A stretch of 64,000 nucleotides of DNA from Sphaerolaimus hirsutus (lineage: Eukaryota; Nematoda; Chromadorea; Monhysterida; Sphaerolaimidae). The stretch spans positions 21,821,206 through 21,885,205 of the forward strand of contig OZ038459.1 of assembly GCA_964036195.1 (NCBI GenBank), written 5' to 3'. Positions 44,023 to 55,191 of the stretch are shown here, piece by piece. Every line of letters begins with the position of its first letter. Position 1 is the stretch's first letter. The translations under genes and the position numbers were made by a program. The notes below the pieces were generated by a model, which was not told the origin of the DNA, did not search any database, and worked only from the letters and a program-made list of their open reading frames with translations.

Positions 44023-44424
44023 CTGAGTGTGCAAAAAACACATAAATATTAAATATAAAATCATATAAAAGATGGTTATTGTTGCATTTTTCATGTTTTT
44101 TCTCTTGGAACACCACATTACTGTTTACATCTGTCAAATCAACAGATCCAACGTAAACATATTATACTCCGGTTACTTTACACCTTGCACGCGTGGTTCC
44201 CGCTGGAAGTGTGCCAACGATGGTTAACGCGTGCAAGTTTCAAAAAACATGATAAAATTGATTATTGTTATAATGTTATTCATTTGCATATTCGCATTGA
44301 TGACTTTTTTCATCTTTTTACAGAAATCGCGTGATTTAATAATCATTGGCACGCTTCCAACACGAGACATAAATCAGTACGAGGGCAGAGTATCATGTAC
44401 GCTGACTATACCAAGAAAACGTAC

Positions 44425-44640
44425 AAACACTTTAACAATGGTGGAGTACTGTATTACCTCTGTCGAATTGGTGGGGGCACTGCCAAAACGTACAAATGCT
44501 TTGACATGTCGCCAATGTGTAGCCTATGTTTTTTAAGTTTCGAAACTTTTATGGGAAGAATGCCAAAAAGTGAAAAACGTATCGAATAGGGTCAAAATGT
44601 CAAAAATAAAAGGATTTTTAACCATGTAAAATAAACACCA
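44425..44640 (-). pseudogene. Inverted, degenerate copy of the 5' end of gene D
   Basis: The minus strand repeats the signal-peptide exon and first ectodomain exon of gene D (45047-45265): the same TTGGCATTCTTCCCATAAAAG intron, the LTLFG end of exon 0 and the GYTLA..QSICTF start of exon 1. The splice donor of the copy reads ATACGT where gene D has GTACGT, and the exon-1 frame ends after about 30 codons. The arms are separated by about 430 bases. Confidence 0.75.
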
Positions 44641-45046
44641 GGGGTAATTTGACAAAATATGGTAGAAAATAAAAACACAATGTCGTATAATCACTTTTCA
44701 ATCAAAGCAACCCCATCGACATAATAAAAAACATCGATGTAAAAAACATCTGTAAACACATAGAAAAAGTCAAATGTGCTCTCCCCCCTCAAAATGTAGA
44801 AAAACGAAACCAGATAACATAATGCCAATGAATATGTAGGAATGTTTTCGTTCAAAAGGAATGTAACATACCTCAGACAAATGTATTATGTAATGTCGTG
44901 TATCCTAAATACACCTTCGCTTTCGCTGCAACGAAAAGAAAAACAATTTTCAAATACCGGTTTTATCGCGTGTAAAGAAACACCACAAATAATTTTTTCT
45001 GGAATACAAAACTAAGCATCTAAAATACAATAAAAACAGCTAAAAA

Positions 45047-48000
45047 ATGTACCGGCTGATATTTTTTGCCGTTTTCACCCTATTCGGTACGTTTTTTCAT
45101 TTTTTGGCATTCTTCCCATAAAAGTTTCGAAACCTTTAAAAACCTAGGCTACACCTTGGTGACATATCAAAGCATTTGCACATTTTACAGGCTACACCTT
45201 GGCGGCATATCAAAGCATTTGCACATTTTGCCAGTGTCCCACCAATTCGACAGGGGTAATAGAATGCTCCAGCGAAAGCTTCACGCACGCAGATTTCAGA
45301 GTTGACCGAATTAAGAGCGAGTGGGGTGTGGCCCGCAAGCTACAATTGCCTGCGGAATTTTGCGATCTACATGTACAGTTGAAGCCACGGTAGGTTTCTT
45401 ACATGTACATTGTGTGGCTTTTTCGATGTTCAACAACCTACCGTAAATCCTTGAAATAAGCTCCAGGGATTTTTTCAGTCACCTACCGTAAACCCTTGAA
45501 AAAGTACAAAAGTATTTATTTTCGATATCGTAAATCATCTAAATAAGACCCAGGGAATTTATTTTTCAACCATCTACCGTAATTTATTGAAATAAGCCCC
45601 AGGGGATTGATTATTTCGACAATCTACCGCATTTGCTCGAAAAACGCCAACGTATTTATTTTCTCAATCTTTCAACAACCTACCATAATTGCTCAAAATA
45701 AGACCCAGGGAATTTATTTTTGCAACAATCTATCGTAATATCTCGAAATAAACCCCAGGGAATTAATTTCTCAACCATCTACCGTAATACCTCAAAATAA
45801 ATCCCAGGGAATTAATTTTTTCAGCAATCTACCATAATACTTTGAAATAAGCCCCAGGGAATTTATTCTTTCAACAATTTGCTCGAAAAGCGCCAACATA
45901 TTTATTTTCTCAATCATCTACTGTATTTGGTTGAAAAAGAGCCAAAGGTATTTATTTTCAGCAACCTACCATATTTCCTAGAATTAAACATTATCCTACC
46001 ATATTTTCTCAAATTAAGCCAAGGGAATTTATTTTTCAAAGTAGAAACATTCAAAATTAGTATTTCAAGTGGGGGAATTTTAAGCAGAATTAATTCAAGT
46101 GAGTATAATTCGACGAAAAATAGCATACTTATCACATATCATGAAAACCACAACCTTTCAGCATTGGACCGAACACTCTGATAGAATGCAAAAGTGGCAA
46201 ACTCGAAATACCCTCCACGCACCTGCCACTCAAATCGGACAATTGGCCAACATCCACATCCACTAGCACAGCAGCACCACCTGGCAGCACAACCACCCCA
46301 CTGAGAAGAACCACAACTACAACAAGCCAATATGACATTGACTACTATGTTACAATGCCAGGGGACACAGTCACAATGTCCAAGGCGGTTGGTTTTTCAA
46401 ACCTTTTAGTTTTATAGATGGGTTTTCACTGAAAAAGGTATGTATTTTGGTCACTCGTAGGTACACACATGTGAAGGCATGGAAAAAATAAAAAGTGACA
46501 TTTCAATGCAACAAAAATTACTTGTCACTCAACATGTTGAGCAAATGAAAACATTGCATGAGCTCAAGGATAATGGGTTGCATATTCTGAAAAAAGCAGA
46601 TAAGTGTGACGTTGATGGCAACCGTGTAGAAATGAATGAAAAATTAGAGCACTTTGAAAGCAGCCTTTTGTTGAAAGCGGCAGAAACCAACAGCCACCTT
46701 TTGGAAAATGTTTCACACTGTGTTGGCTTGCATGAAAACAATGTCAATTCCATGGAAGAACTTTTGGGCAAAGTTGAACAGGTGTCACTTTCACATGTGT
46801 AAAATGATCTTTGAAGTGATAAAAAATAATGTAAAATATTATGTAAACTACCAAATAGAGGCAGTAAAACCTTACATCTATTTAATAGTTAACATGCTAT
46901 TTTACATTATTTTTACCACTTCAAACATCATTTTACACATGTGCAAGTGACCCCAGCTGTCAAAGCAATGTGTCAGTGATAAAACTACAGTGGAAATGAA
47001 CAACCATCTATTGGAAAAGGTCTCACATTGTGCTGGCTTACATCGAAACAATACAAATTCCATGGAACAACTTTTGGCCAAAATTGAGCAAGTGTCACTT
47101 TCACTACATCAAAACAATACAAATTCTGTGGAACAACTGTTGGGCAAAATTGAGCAGGTGTCACTTTCACATGTGTAAAATGATTTTTGAAGTGGTAAAA
47201 GTGATGTAAGGTAAGATGTAAACTACCAAATAGAAGTATAAAAACCTTATCTCTACTTGATACTTTACATCTTACTTTACATCACTTTTACCACTTCAAA
47301 CATCATTTTACACATGTGAAAGTGACCCTAGGCGTCAAAGCAATACATCAATAACAGCAACGAAAACATGGCACATTTGATAAACAATGACCTAAACATT
47401 CTGAAAAACCTCAATAGCATGGAAACGAGCATTGAGAGCACCCTTTCAACCATGATGGAAAAATACAGTGCACACATTGTGGAAAAACTGGCAGTACAAA
47501 ACAACATTATCACTGCTCCAACAGTGGCTGCAGCAATGGTATGTACATAAGGTTTTTTCTATAAAAGCTTTTCAACATTCAAAACCTTGTTTTAGGACAA
47601 TGACATCCATCATGAGAAACTGGAAAGCAGAATGCAAACATTTTTGGATAAGGTTGAAAGGATGCTTCAAAAACACTTAAATCCAATCACTTCACACTTG
47701 AGCCAGAATCATAGAGATGTCCAAAACAGTCTGGTAAAAATTATTTACATTTCTTTATTTATATTTCTTATGCAAAATTTAAAAAATGTTCTACATATGC
47801 AGATTTCCATGAATAAAAACATTCTACATGTGAATCACACTGTACAATGCATGTTTACATCAATGTGCAATAGCTTTTTGGAAATAAATGCCACAATGCA
47901 TAAGGCAGAGGTGTGTACATGACATGCTTCTTTATTTTTCACACAAAAAAGTTTTCAACACAAAAAATGCTTTCAAAGTGCAGTTGCAACATTCATGCGA

Positions 48001-49539
48001 ATGTGACACATTGTGGGCAAACGAATTTGAAGAAATCAAAAACAAAATGGATACCATTCTACAGTATATCGAGCACAAAACCACCCTGACAACCATGTCA
48101 GAAAAACATTCAGCAGAATCTATACCTTCTACTGTGAAACCTCCAACAGAATCTATGCCTTCTACTGTGAAGCCTTCAACAGAATCTATGCCTTCCACTG
48201 TGAAACCAGACATCGTGACCAAAAGACAGCACCAAACAGAACCCATCAAAAAATCTACTTTTAACATGTTGAATGACATGGGCATGGCAGAATCTTTTCA
48301 GAAGGCAGTCGACATGTCAAGTATCATTCAAAAAACATCTGAAAACATGTATGATGAAACAGCCAGAAAAATCATGATGGAGAAAATGGCCACTTTTGAA
48401 AAAAATCTTTACATGGAGCTGGATGATAAATTCCAAAAACTTTATCATGTAATCTTTGAGTATAAAAAATTATCATGAAAACCCCCTTTTATTTTATATT
48501 CAAATCTCAGACGCAAATGATCCAGCTTGGCTTCATTGTGCTATTTGGCTGTCTCACATTGGTGTTTGCCATTGCCATTTTTTTTGGATACAGAATATAT
48601 GTGAAAAACGATAGGAATGTGGTCAATGACCCGGAACGAGCACAATTGTGAGTTCTGGGATCTTGGATTGATTGGAATTGGGATAGGATCTCTGATCGGA
48701 ATTGGGATCAACATGTTTTGATATTGCACATTGGAATCTATTGGAGTTTACGTTTTGGCAGTCGGAATTTTTTACGGCTTTGGAATTGATATGTAGCACA
48801 CAAATACCAAAACGTAGGCACACCACGACAACGGCAACAACGACAACGGAAAGAACAAATGATGCCTTTGACAGCACCTTTCAGATACCAACAACAAGCA
48901 TGGCCGTTAGTTTACATATTTTAGATGCTATATGGTAAAAGTTTGGGTTACCAACCCCTAAACCCCCCCCCCCCCCAAACCGCCCCACTATCTATCTATC
49001 CCGGAGGCCACTCAGCCATCTATCAATCCCGAAGGCCACTCAGCCATCTATCGATCCCCCCGAGACAAAAGTTTGGGTTACCAACCCCTAAACCCCCCCC
49101 CCAAACCGCCCCACTATCTATCTATCCCGGAGGCCACTCAGCCATCTATCAATCCCGAAGGCCACTCAGCCATCTATCGATCCCCCCGAGACAAAAGTTT
49201 GGGTTACCAACCCCTAAACCCCCCCCCCAAACCGCCCCACTATCTATCTATCCCGGAGGCCACTCAGCCATCTATCAATCCCGAAGGCCACTCAGTCATC
49301 TATCAATCCTGGAGACAAAGTTTTCAGCTACCTCTCTCTAAACCCACAAACCGACAAATAAAACCTCATACAATTATAACGAACCTTTTCAACATAAAAA
49401 ACACATTCAGGAATCTCCATCCTACCAGGCGGCACAAAAACAAAGAAATGACATAAGGGCTGCTGTCGTAATGAATATGAATCGCATGTACATGGAGGCA
49501 ATGAATGAAGAGGATTTAGAAACGTCAAATGGTCTGTGA
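45047..49539 (+). CDS. Gene D: type I membrane protein with Thr-rich stalk and coiled coils, 753 aa
   Basis: Twelve exons, all in phase: 45047-45086, 45191-45389, 46162-46387, 46461-46781, 46957-47157, 47332-47538, 47596-47733, 47803-47910, 47984-48448, 48511-48647, 48797-48905 and 49429-49539. Exon 0 is a signal peptide (MYRLIFFAVFTLFG). Exons 1-2 give a Cys-containing module with two G-x-x-x-IEC repeats and an NST glycosylation site, then a Thr/Ser/Pro stalk (near 46250-46330). Exons 3-8 are helical and heptad-like, with Cys in repeated VSHC-x-GLH units and a repeated ESMPSTVKP motif. Exon 9 has one membrane segment (about 48520-48585, FIVLFGCLTLVFAIAIFFGY), followed by an 80-residue tail. 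The layout suits a cell-surface or virion-spike stalk protein; there is no family match and which of the two is open. Confidence 0.8.
45435..46030. repeat. Imperfect tandem repeat of about 60 bases in gene D intron 2
   Basis: About nine diverged units sharing CTACCGTAAT, GAAATAAGCCCCAGGGAAT and TTATTTTTC. It fills most of the 770-base intron between 45389 and 46162. Confidence 0.85.
46782..46956 (+). repeat. Hairpin intron 4 of gene D
   Basis: Donor CAG/GTGTCACTTTCAC to acceptor GACCCCAG. The left half (CACATGTGTAAAATGAT, TTTGAAGTG) is the reverse complement of the right half, so nearly the whole 175-base intron can fold on itself. Confidence 0.85.
47158..47331 (+). repeat. Hairpin intron 5 of gene D, homologous to intron 4
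   Basis: It has the same start (GTGTCACTTTCACATGTG), the same end (GTGACCCTAG) and the same palindromic arms as the intron at 46782-46956, with a diverged loop. Confidence 0.85.
48941..49318. repeat. Three tandem copies of a 122-130-base repeat in gene D intron 11
   Basis: Units start GTTTGGGTTACCAACCCC at 48941, 49071 and 49197. Each contains a poly-C run of 9 to 13 and two or three GGCCACTCAGCCATCTATC blocks. Copies are almost identical, so the array is young. Confidence 0.92.
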
Positions 49540-49631
49540 AAAAACACTTGCATACGATTCTTAATCGATACAAGAAATATGAGTGTATAATTCGTTGAAA
49601 AATTACGATTCTTTTCTAACCATTGACTCCG

Positions 49632-49778
49632 CACATGTTAGTTGACATTGGCACAAACGTCAACCGATTCCGGTCCCAAAACCAAGCATGTTGACAAACA
49701 AACGATCGACCTTCATATACAAGCTTGGAATCGGGACCAGAATCAGTTGACATTTGTGCCAATGTCAACTAACATGTG
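49632..49778. repeat. MITE-like hairpin
   Basis: Arms of about 55 bases (CACATGTTAGTTGACATTGG outward) match in inverted orientation with a few mismatches. No coding capacity. Confidence 0.8.
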
Positions 49779-51882
49779 TGGGGCCATTGCTACACATTAT
49801 TTCTTCAACAATTTTCCATATTGACACTCATATTTCTTGTCCATAATCATGGCAACCTTTGCTTATTATACTTCAGAAATGTGTGAGATTCCGCTCGGCC
49901 AACCGTCCAAAGTGACTCTGTGCCGCTTGCCAGCGTCAAGCCGCTCTTAAATACCCCCAGAGCAGACTGTTTACTAATTTTTTCTATCTTTTAGGGGGGG
50001 GGACATAGAAAACCGGATTTTAACAAAATTAGAAAAATCCAAAAATTCCTTTTGTCAGTAGTGGCCGATTTTCAATATCCATATTTTTGATAAACCCCTA
50101 GTGTTGGCAAATCAAAATGTCTATAAACATTTCAAATACAACAATAAAAAAATGAGTTTTTCAATTAAAAAGTTTGAACGAAAACATTAAAAACTTCGCA
50201 TAAAAACGTTTTTGACATGACAATTTGCCTCAGTGTTTTCTGTATTCCAAGTTGAAAACGTTCCGTTTTTTATTTATTTCAATACCTTTCATTCACTTAA
50301 CTTTTCAATCTGTTTTATGCATTTTATTTTTATTCGGTTTCTATGTTTTATCAATATTTGTATCGTCTATTTATTTACTAAGCATTTCCAGCCTTTATTT
50401 AAAACAGTTTTAAATGAAACAATATGCATCACGTTGAAATGCATTCTAAAACACGCTCCATTGAAAAAACATTTACCAGCATCAGGAGCAAAATCTCGAC
50501 ACTTGAACATCGTATATACCATTGCAAGACAAAGCACCCATGGGGCTTAATTTGATTGCAATACAGAGACGTTCACATGAGACAACATTCATGTAAAATC
50601 AAGGTGAATTGTTTTGAAGATGTTGTAATAGTCACGGCCTTCGAAACAATTCACCTTGATTTTACATGAATATTGACTCATGTGAACGTTTCTGTATTGC
50701 GATCAAATTAAGCCCCATGGGTGCTTTCTGATCAAATAAAACCCCATGGGTGCTTTATGTGACAATGATATACAAGACTCAACATCGACCATCCCAAAAT
50801 CAACATGTGTAGATGGAAACACACCGTATCAAAAATGATACACCCAAGGCCATAATAGCGACTTAACATACATAATGTTATTACTTTGGGGGAGGGCGGG
50901 CAGTCCCAAAAATTATCGGATCTGTCAGATTAGGACATCATGTAATTTGTCCAAAGTAGGTAGTGTCGCACCGACGCGCTCATGTCAAACGGCCGCCGCC
51001 CCGCCGTCAAGGCCACACAATCAAACTTTTAAACTTATGCCTATCTTAAATGCCCCACAAAAACGGAAAGTTGTTTCCTTTTTATACAATTTTTGGAATT
51101 TTACAATAGTCTATGTACAAAAAACCTTCTCATTTTGAATATAAAAAAAACTGACTTTTATATACATTATTTTTCACCCCCCCCCCCAAAAGTATTTCAA
51201 CAAAAAAGTTGTGAATACTATATATGTAAACATATAGAACACTCATTGCACTTTGAATAGGGAAAAATAGAAACGGCTCCTGTTTACACTGAACAAAACT
51301 CTGCATTGCTCTCTAAAACAAATTTTAATTAAAACTGCACATGTAGTGTACCGGTGCGACCAGCGCAGTCTGGCCCTAGGCATTTAGAACCAGTTTTTCG
51401 CGACGGCCAAACTTTGCCGCAGCGGACGGACGGACAGAACGTTACTTTTTTATAAATCCCCCCTCCACAAAACAACCGCCATCTTTAAAAATTGTAAAAA
51501 ATGGAGCAGCGATTGCTGGTAAAAACCATTTACCCATTCACTTGCAGTTTCACTCCTAGAATCAATTACTAAATAGGTAAAGACAAAGTCTGGGTGTCCC
51601 ATTTAAAAAATGACATCACTGAAGTTGAACATAAATAGAAAGTCAAAATCTCAACTATACAAAAATCAGAGTTTACAAGCTCTAACTTTCCATGAAATGT
51701 CTCTGAAAACAGCTGTCTATAGTCTGGTCACAGTCCCAGATCCTGTAAAATGTGGAACAAAGTGTCAAACATCATGTAAAATGTCATGTAAAATGCCACT
51801 TTTCATGAAGTTTACCATGCTAACATGTACAACTCCATGAAACAGTGACACTTTACATGGCACTTTACATCACATTTGGCAG
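49779..51882. other. Noncoding stretch between genes D and E
   Basis: I see no supported gene. It holds the hairpin at 50531-50727 and runs of C near 51177. The short open frame at 51610-51840 overlaps a hairpin-like segment (51755-51880) that looks like intron sequence before the first recognised exon of gene E. Confidence 0.55.
50531..50727. repeat. Near-perfect inverted repeat (about 95-base arms)
   Basis: AAAGCACCCATGGGGCTTAA at the left end is reversed at the right end, and the arms meet around CAATTCACCTTGATTTTACATG. A partial extra copy of the right end follows at 50732-50757. Confidence 0.85.
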
Positions 51883-53075
51883 TTGGCACTACATTTCATA
51901 GAATTTGGGACAGACCCCAGGCCACAATCCAATCAACCATTCTTCCCGGCACAGGCAAAATACAGCTGGAACATAATGGCATGGCTGTGCAGATAGAGGT
52001 TTGTTCGTTCTTCATCACATCAGTTGGTTGTCCTTGTGAATTCATCTGCGGTATGTGGGGTGTTTTTCAGATTTTCAAAACGGTGGTTGTAGAGAATGTA
52101 CAACAGACAGAAGTAAACATTTATGTTCCAAAAAGATTCATGGAACACCTAGCAGTGACACTTACACCATCGCAAATTGACACACTTATTTCCACCTGTG
52201 TGAAAAAGTTATTGCACGATCAAGATCGTAAGTTACATTGTTTCTCGACTGGCCCCCATGTTACACTTTTTTATTTCACATTCACTCAAACAGATTTATA
52301 TTTGCTGGGCCGTCGCCGCCCCAGCCCCCTTAGAGATGGCAAAACCATGCCCAAATTTAGAATAACAATACCGGAAAATATGGATTTTGCATTCACACAC
52401 CCTGTATATAGAGACGACCCTGCAAAATCAAGAGAAACAGTCATTGATTTTGCACAAAGGTGTCGCCACTATATGGATGCACAATATCTTACAAGTTTGT
52501 TCTTTTTTAACATCACCAAGGTTACACCCACCGCAAAATAAAAACCGTGTAAACGTTGCATGTGCAGGAGACATGCCCAACAACATTGTCGGCTGGTCTT
52601 GCAAAGTTTTGAAAATATTGGACCACAATGAATTGGCAGAAAATTCAGAAAATAGGCGGTCCATGGACAATTTCATGAACTTCACACTCAAAAATCAGTG
52701 TGTGATTACGGAAAATGGTGAAATTATCCACACGTCAGTTGATAATCCCACTTATTTATGAATCATTTCCATTATAAAAACTCATTTTCACACCCCCCAT
52801 TTTCCAGGTGCAAGTATTGTGAGGGCACCAAGAAAAACCGGCCCATGCTACATGTCCCATATCTAATTTGCACAGGGTGCTTTTCGCATGAGCCCCTGAA
52901 AATACCGAGGGAATTGCTTCCCTTTGTGCAATTTAATTGGCGCCATGTCGACAAACTTGTAGAAAAAGGCAATTCTGCACAAAAAAGAAAAATAACCACC
53001 CCTCTTGTCGAACACCATAGGCATGACAAAATTCAAAAAAGGTCGGGGCTCATGCATAACGTACTACCTTTATAA
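51883..53075 (+). CDS. Gene E: unknown protein with C-terminal zinc ribbon, 5' end missing
   Basis: Exons 51883-51998, 52071-52227, 52294-52494, 52568-52733 and 52808-53075 join in phase and end in TAA; the first exon needs an upstream exon ending in phase 1 that I could not find. The product has alternating strands and helices (IQSTILPGTGKIQLEHNG, then VNIYVPKRFMEHLAVTLTPS) and ends in CKYC-x16-CTGC, a likely zinc ribbon, followed by a basic tail. The exon boundaries for exon 3 and 4 use GTTTGT and GTCAGT donors chosen for phase. Not recognised; acidic and hydrophobic balance suggests a soluble protein. Confidence 0.6.
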
Positions 53076-54654
53076 AATACCGTATTTCAAAATTCAAATA
53101 CGCTCCGCCCACCCCACACAGAATGCATGAGGCCGCATTCAAATGTACGGTGCAGAAATTTGCAGTTTCAAAATCTACCCAGACAAAGTCCAAATACTTG
53201 GAGAATGTGTCTAGTGATTTTCAGAAAAAACTGTGAAAAAATGCATGTAATGCCATCGTCTGGCCTGTATTTTTTTCGTCTATCAATATTTCAATAAAAA
53301 ATGCCTCTTCTATCATCCCATAAAAAAAGCCACAAAAATTACCTATAAGGGCCTTTGAACCTATGAGGAAATAAGGTGTGCGCCACACTCGTTCCAAAAG
53401 TCCCCACCGAAACACAAAATTCCCTGTTTTCAATCACTTAACCATGACGCAAAATTAGGTTACGGTAGCTAGCGACGCAAAACACCTGCCCACCCAACAC
53501 TACCATAAGATTTGGATACGGCGACGCAATAATAATCACGCAATAATCTTGCGTCGCATTCTTTTGCGTCAACCCCCCTATATTCTCGCGTCAACCCCCC
53601 AATTCTCGCGTCGCTACCGTAACCCTTCTTGTGTCAACAACTATGACGTCATAATAACATAAGTCCCACTTTGGGGACATAAGTTTCACAAAACGGACAC
53701 TTTCCGGAAAAATTCCTACCATATTCCCCCCATTTTCTTTACTAGGAACGAGTGTAGCGCACACCCTCTTCCCCATAGGTTAAAAGGCCCCTATATACTG
53801 CTCCCGCACCTCCGTGGCGTCAGCAGTACTCGATTGTGGCTCCTGGCGCCCGGCGCCATTGGCACCCGACCTATCAGCTTCGTAGGCGGGATTTTCGAAA
53901 CCACTGGCGCTCGCGTGGCGCCGCCTTCTGTGGCGCTTGTGGCGGGGTTTGGCACCTGAAATTGGGGAGGGGGGTATTTAAGGGTGGTGGGTAAAATGTG
54001 GGGTTGTAGTGTATCAGTTTACCAGTTTGCACCAAATGTCTACTGGTTCCCATCCCAATTCAAAGCTTGCTCACAGCTGTAGACATTTTTGGAATCGTTG
54101 GAAAATGTCGCATCAATTTTTGCGCGAATCACATGTCGGGCACAAATCAAATCAATGTTTATGTGCTTTATCCCTTCTTCCCTATTTTCAGCTACAAGTG
54201 TTTTTATATACCTAATTTTACCCATATATTTCTCGCTATTTCTTCCTTTGGTACCTTCCACACTTTGAAAAAGCCTACATATTGATCCCTACAGGGGTTC
54301 AAACTTAAGAGACCCCTGCCTATTATAATATACACACACAAGTTTACTGCAAAAAATTTAGAAAACTCATAAATAATGTTAGAACGAGTCGTCTGCCTAT
54401 TTTAATTTCCGTCAGTTCACGGAAATTAAAAATATATTTTTTCCGGCAAACTCAAACGCGTTCAAAGTTGAATAATGAGTTTTCAAAAAATTTTAATTTC
54501 GATATAAAACTAGAGTGTAAATATATATTAATTTCCTGTGCGCAGTGGCATTGACGCGCGTGCTAAAGGTTGTTAAAAGTACCGAACTATCTTCAAAGTA
54601 GGTATACGTAAACGTAAAGTATTTATTTTTTACTCACTCCCTGAGTAGTAGTAG
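53076..54654. other. Noncoding stretch with a GC-rich island and candidate core promoter
   Basis: 53450-53620 repeats short GCGTC/TCGCG units. 53815-53960 is GC-rich with several TGGCGC motifs. A TATTTAAG box at 53975-53982 is followed by ATG at 54034 that opens 60 codons without recognisable content. The box may be a promoter for an unseen exon or for gene F, but I cannot connect it. Confidence 0.35.
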
Positions 54655-55107
54655 TGGGAGTGGGGATTATTTTTTGTCATGATATCTGCATGACCTAGAG
54701 AAATTTATAGTCGGTCAAAAACAGTCTAGCTTCTGAAACTATTTCTTGTCGGGAGTGTGGATTCTTTTTTGTCATGATATCTGCATGACCTAGAGAAATT
54801 TATAGTCGGTCAAGAACAGTCTAGCGGAAAGTTTACAGTGAAATATTACGCCCACCGCAATTTACTGAAGGTCGTTTCGCTTTCCGCTCAACGACCTTCA
54901 GTTGCGGTGGGCGTAATATTTCACTGTAAACTTTCCGCTAGACTGTTCTTGACCGACTATAAATTTCTCTAGGTCATGCAGATATCATGACAAAAAAGAA
55001 TCCACACTCCCGACAAGAAATAGTTTCAGAAGCTAGACTGTTCTTGACCGACTATAAATTTCTCTAGGTCATGCAGATATCATGACAAAAAATAATCCAC
55101 ACTCCCG
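54655..55107. repeat. Large palindrome with repeated modules in each arm
   Basis: Two arms of about 220 bases are close to exact reverse complements around a centre near 54880 (CGACCTTCAG). Each arm carries the module TGTCATGATATCTGCATGAC plus TAGAGAAATTTATAGTCGGTC twice. A partial third copy of the centre follows at 55130-55180. It is a foldback-type element. Confidence 0.9.
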
Positions 55108-55191
55108 ACAAGAAATAGTTTCAGAAATATTACACCCCACCGCACTGAAGGTCATTGAGCGGAAAGCGAAAAGCGCTAGGAAGAACATGCT

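Noticed and set aside
44290..44600. Cys-rich plus-strand frame resembling a FLYWCH or zinc finger
   Set aside because: This strand is the reverse complement of a gene D exon copy, and the Cys pattern does not fit the family.
48941..49318. CRISPR-like array
   Set aside because: The units are direct tandem copies with no unique spacers, in an animal intron.
51610..51840. 76-codon frame before gene E
   Set aside because: Most of it is repeat-like hairpin sequence; there is no phase-matched junction to the first exon of gene E.
54009..54215. 68-codon frame starting near a TATA-like box
   Set aside because: No recognisable content and no splice path to gene F that I could support; mentioned only as a possible promoter region.
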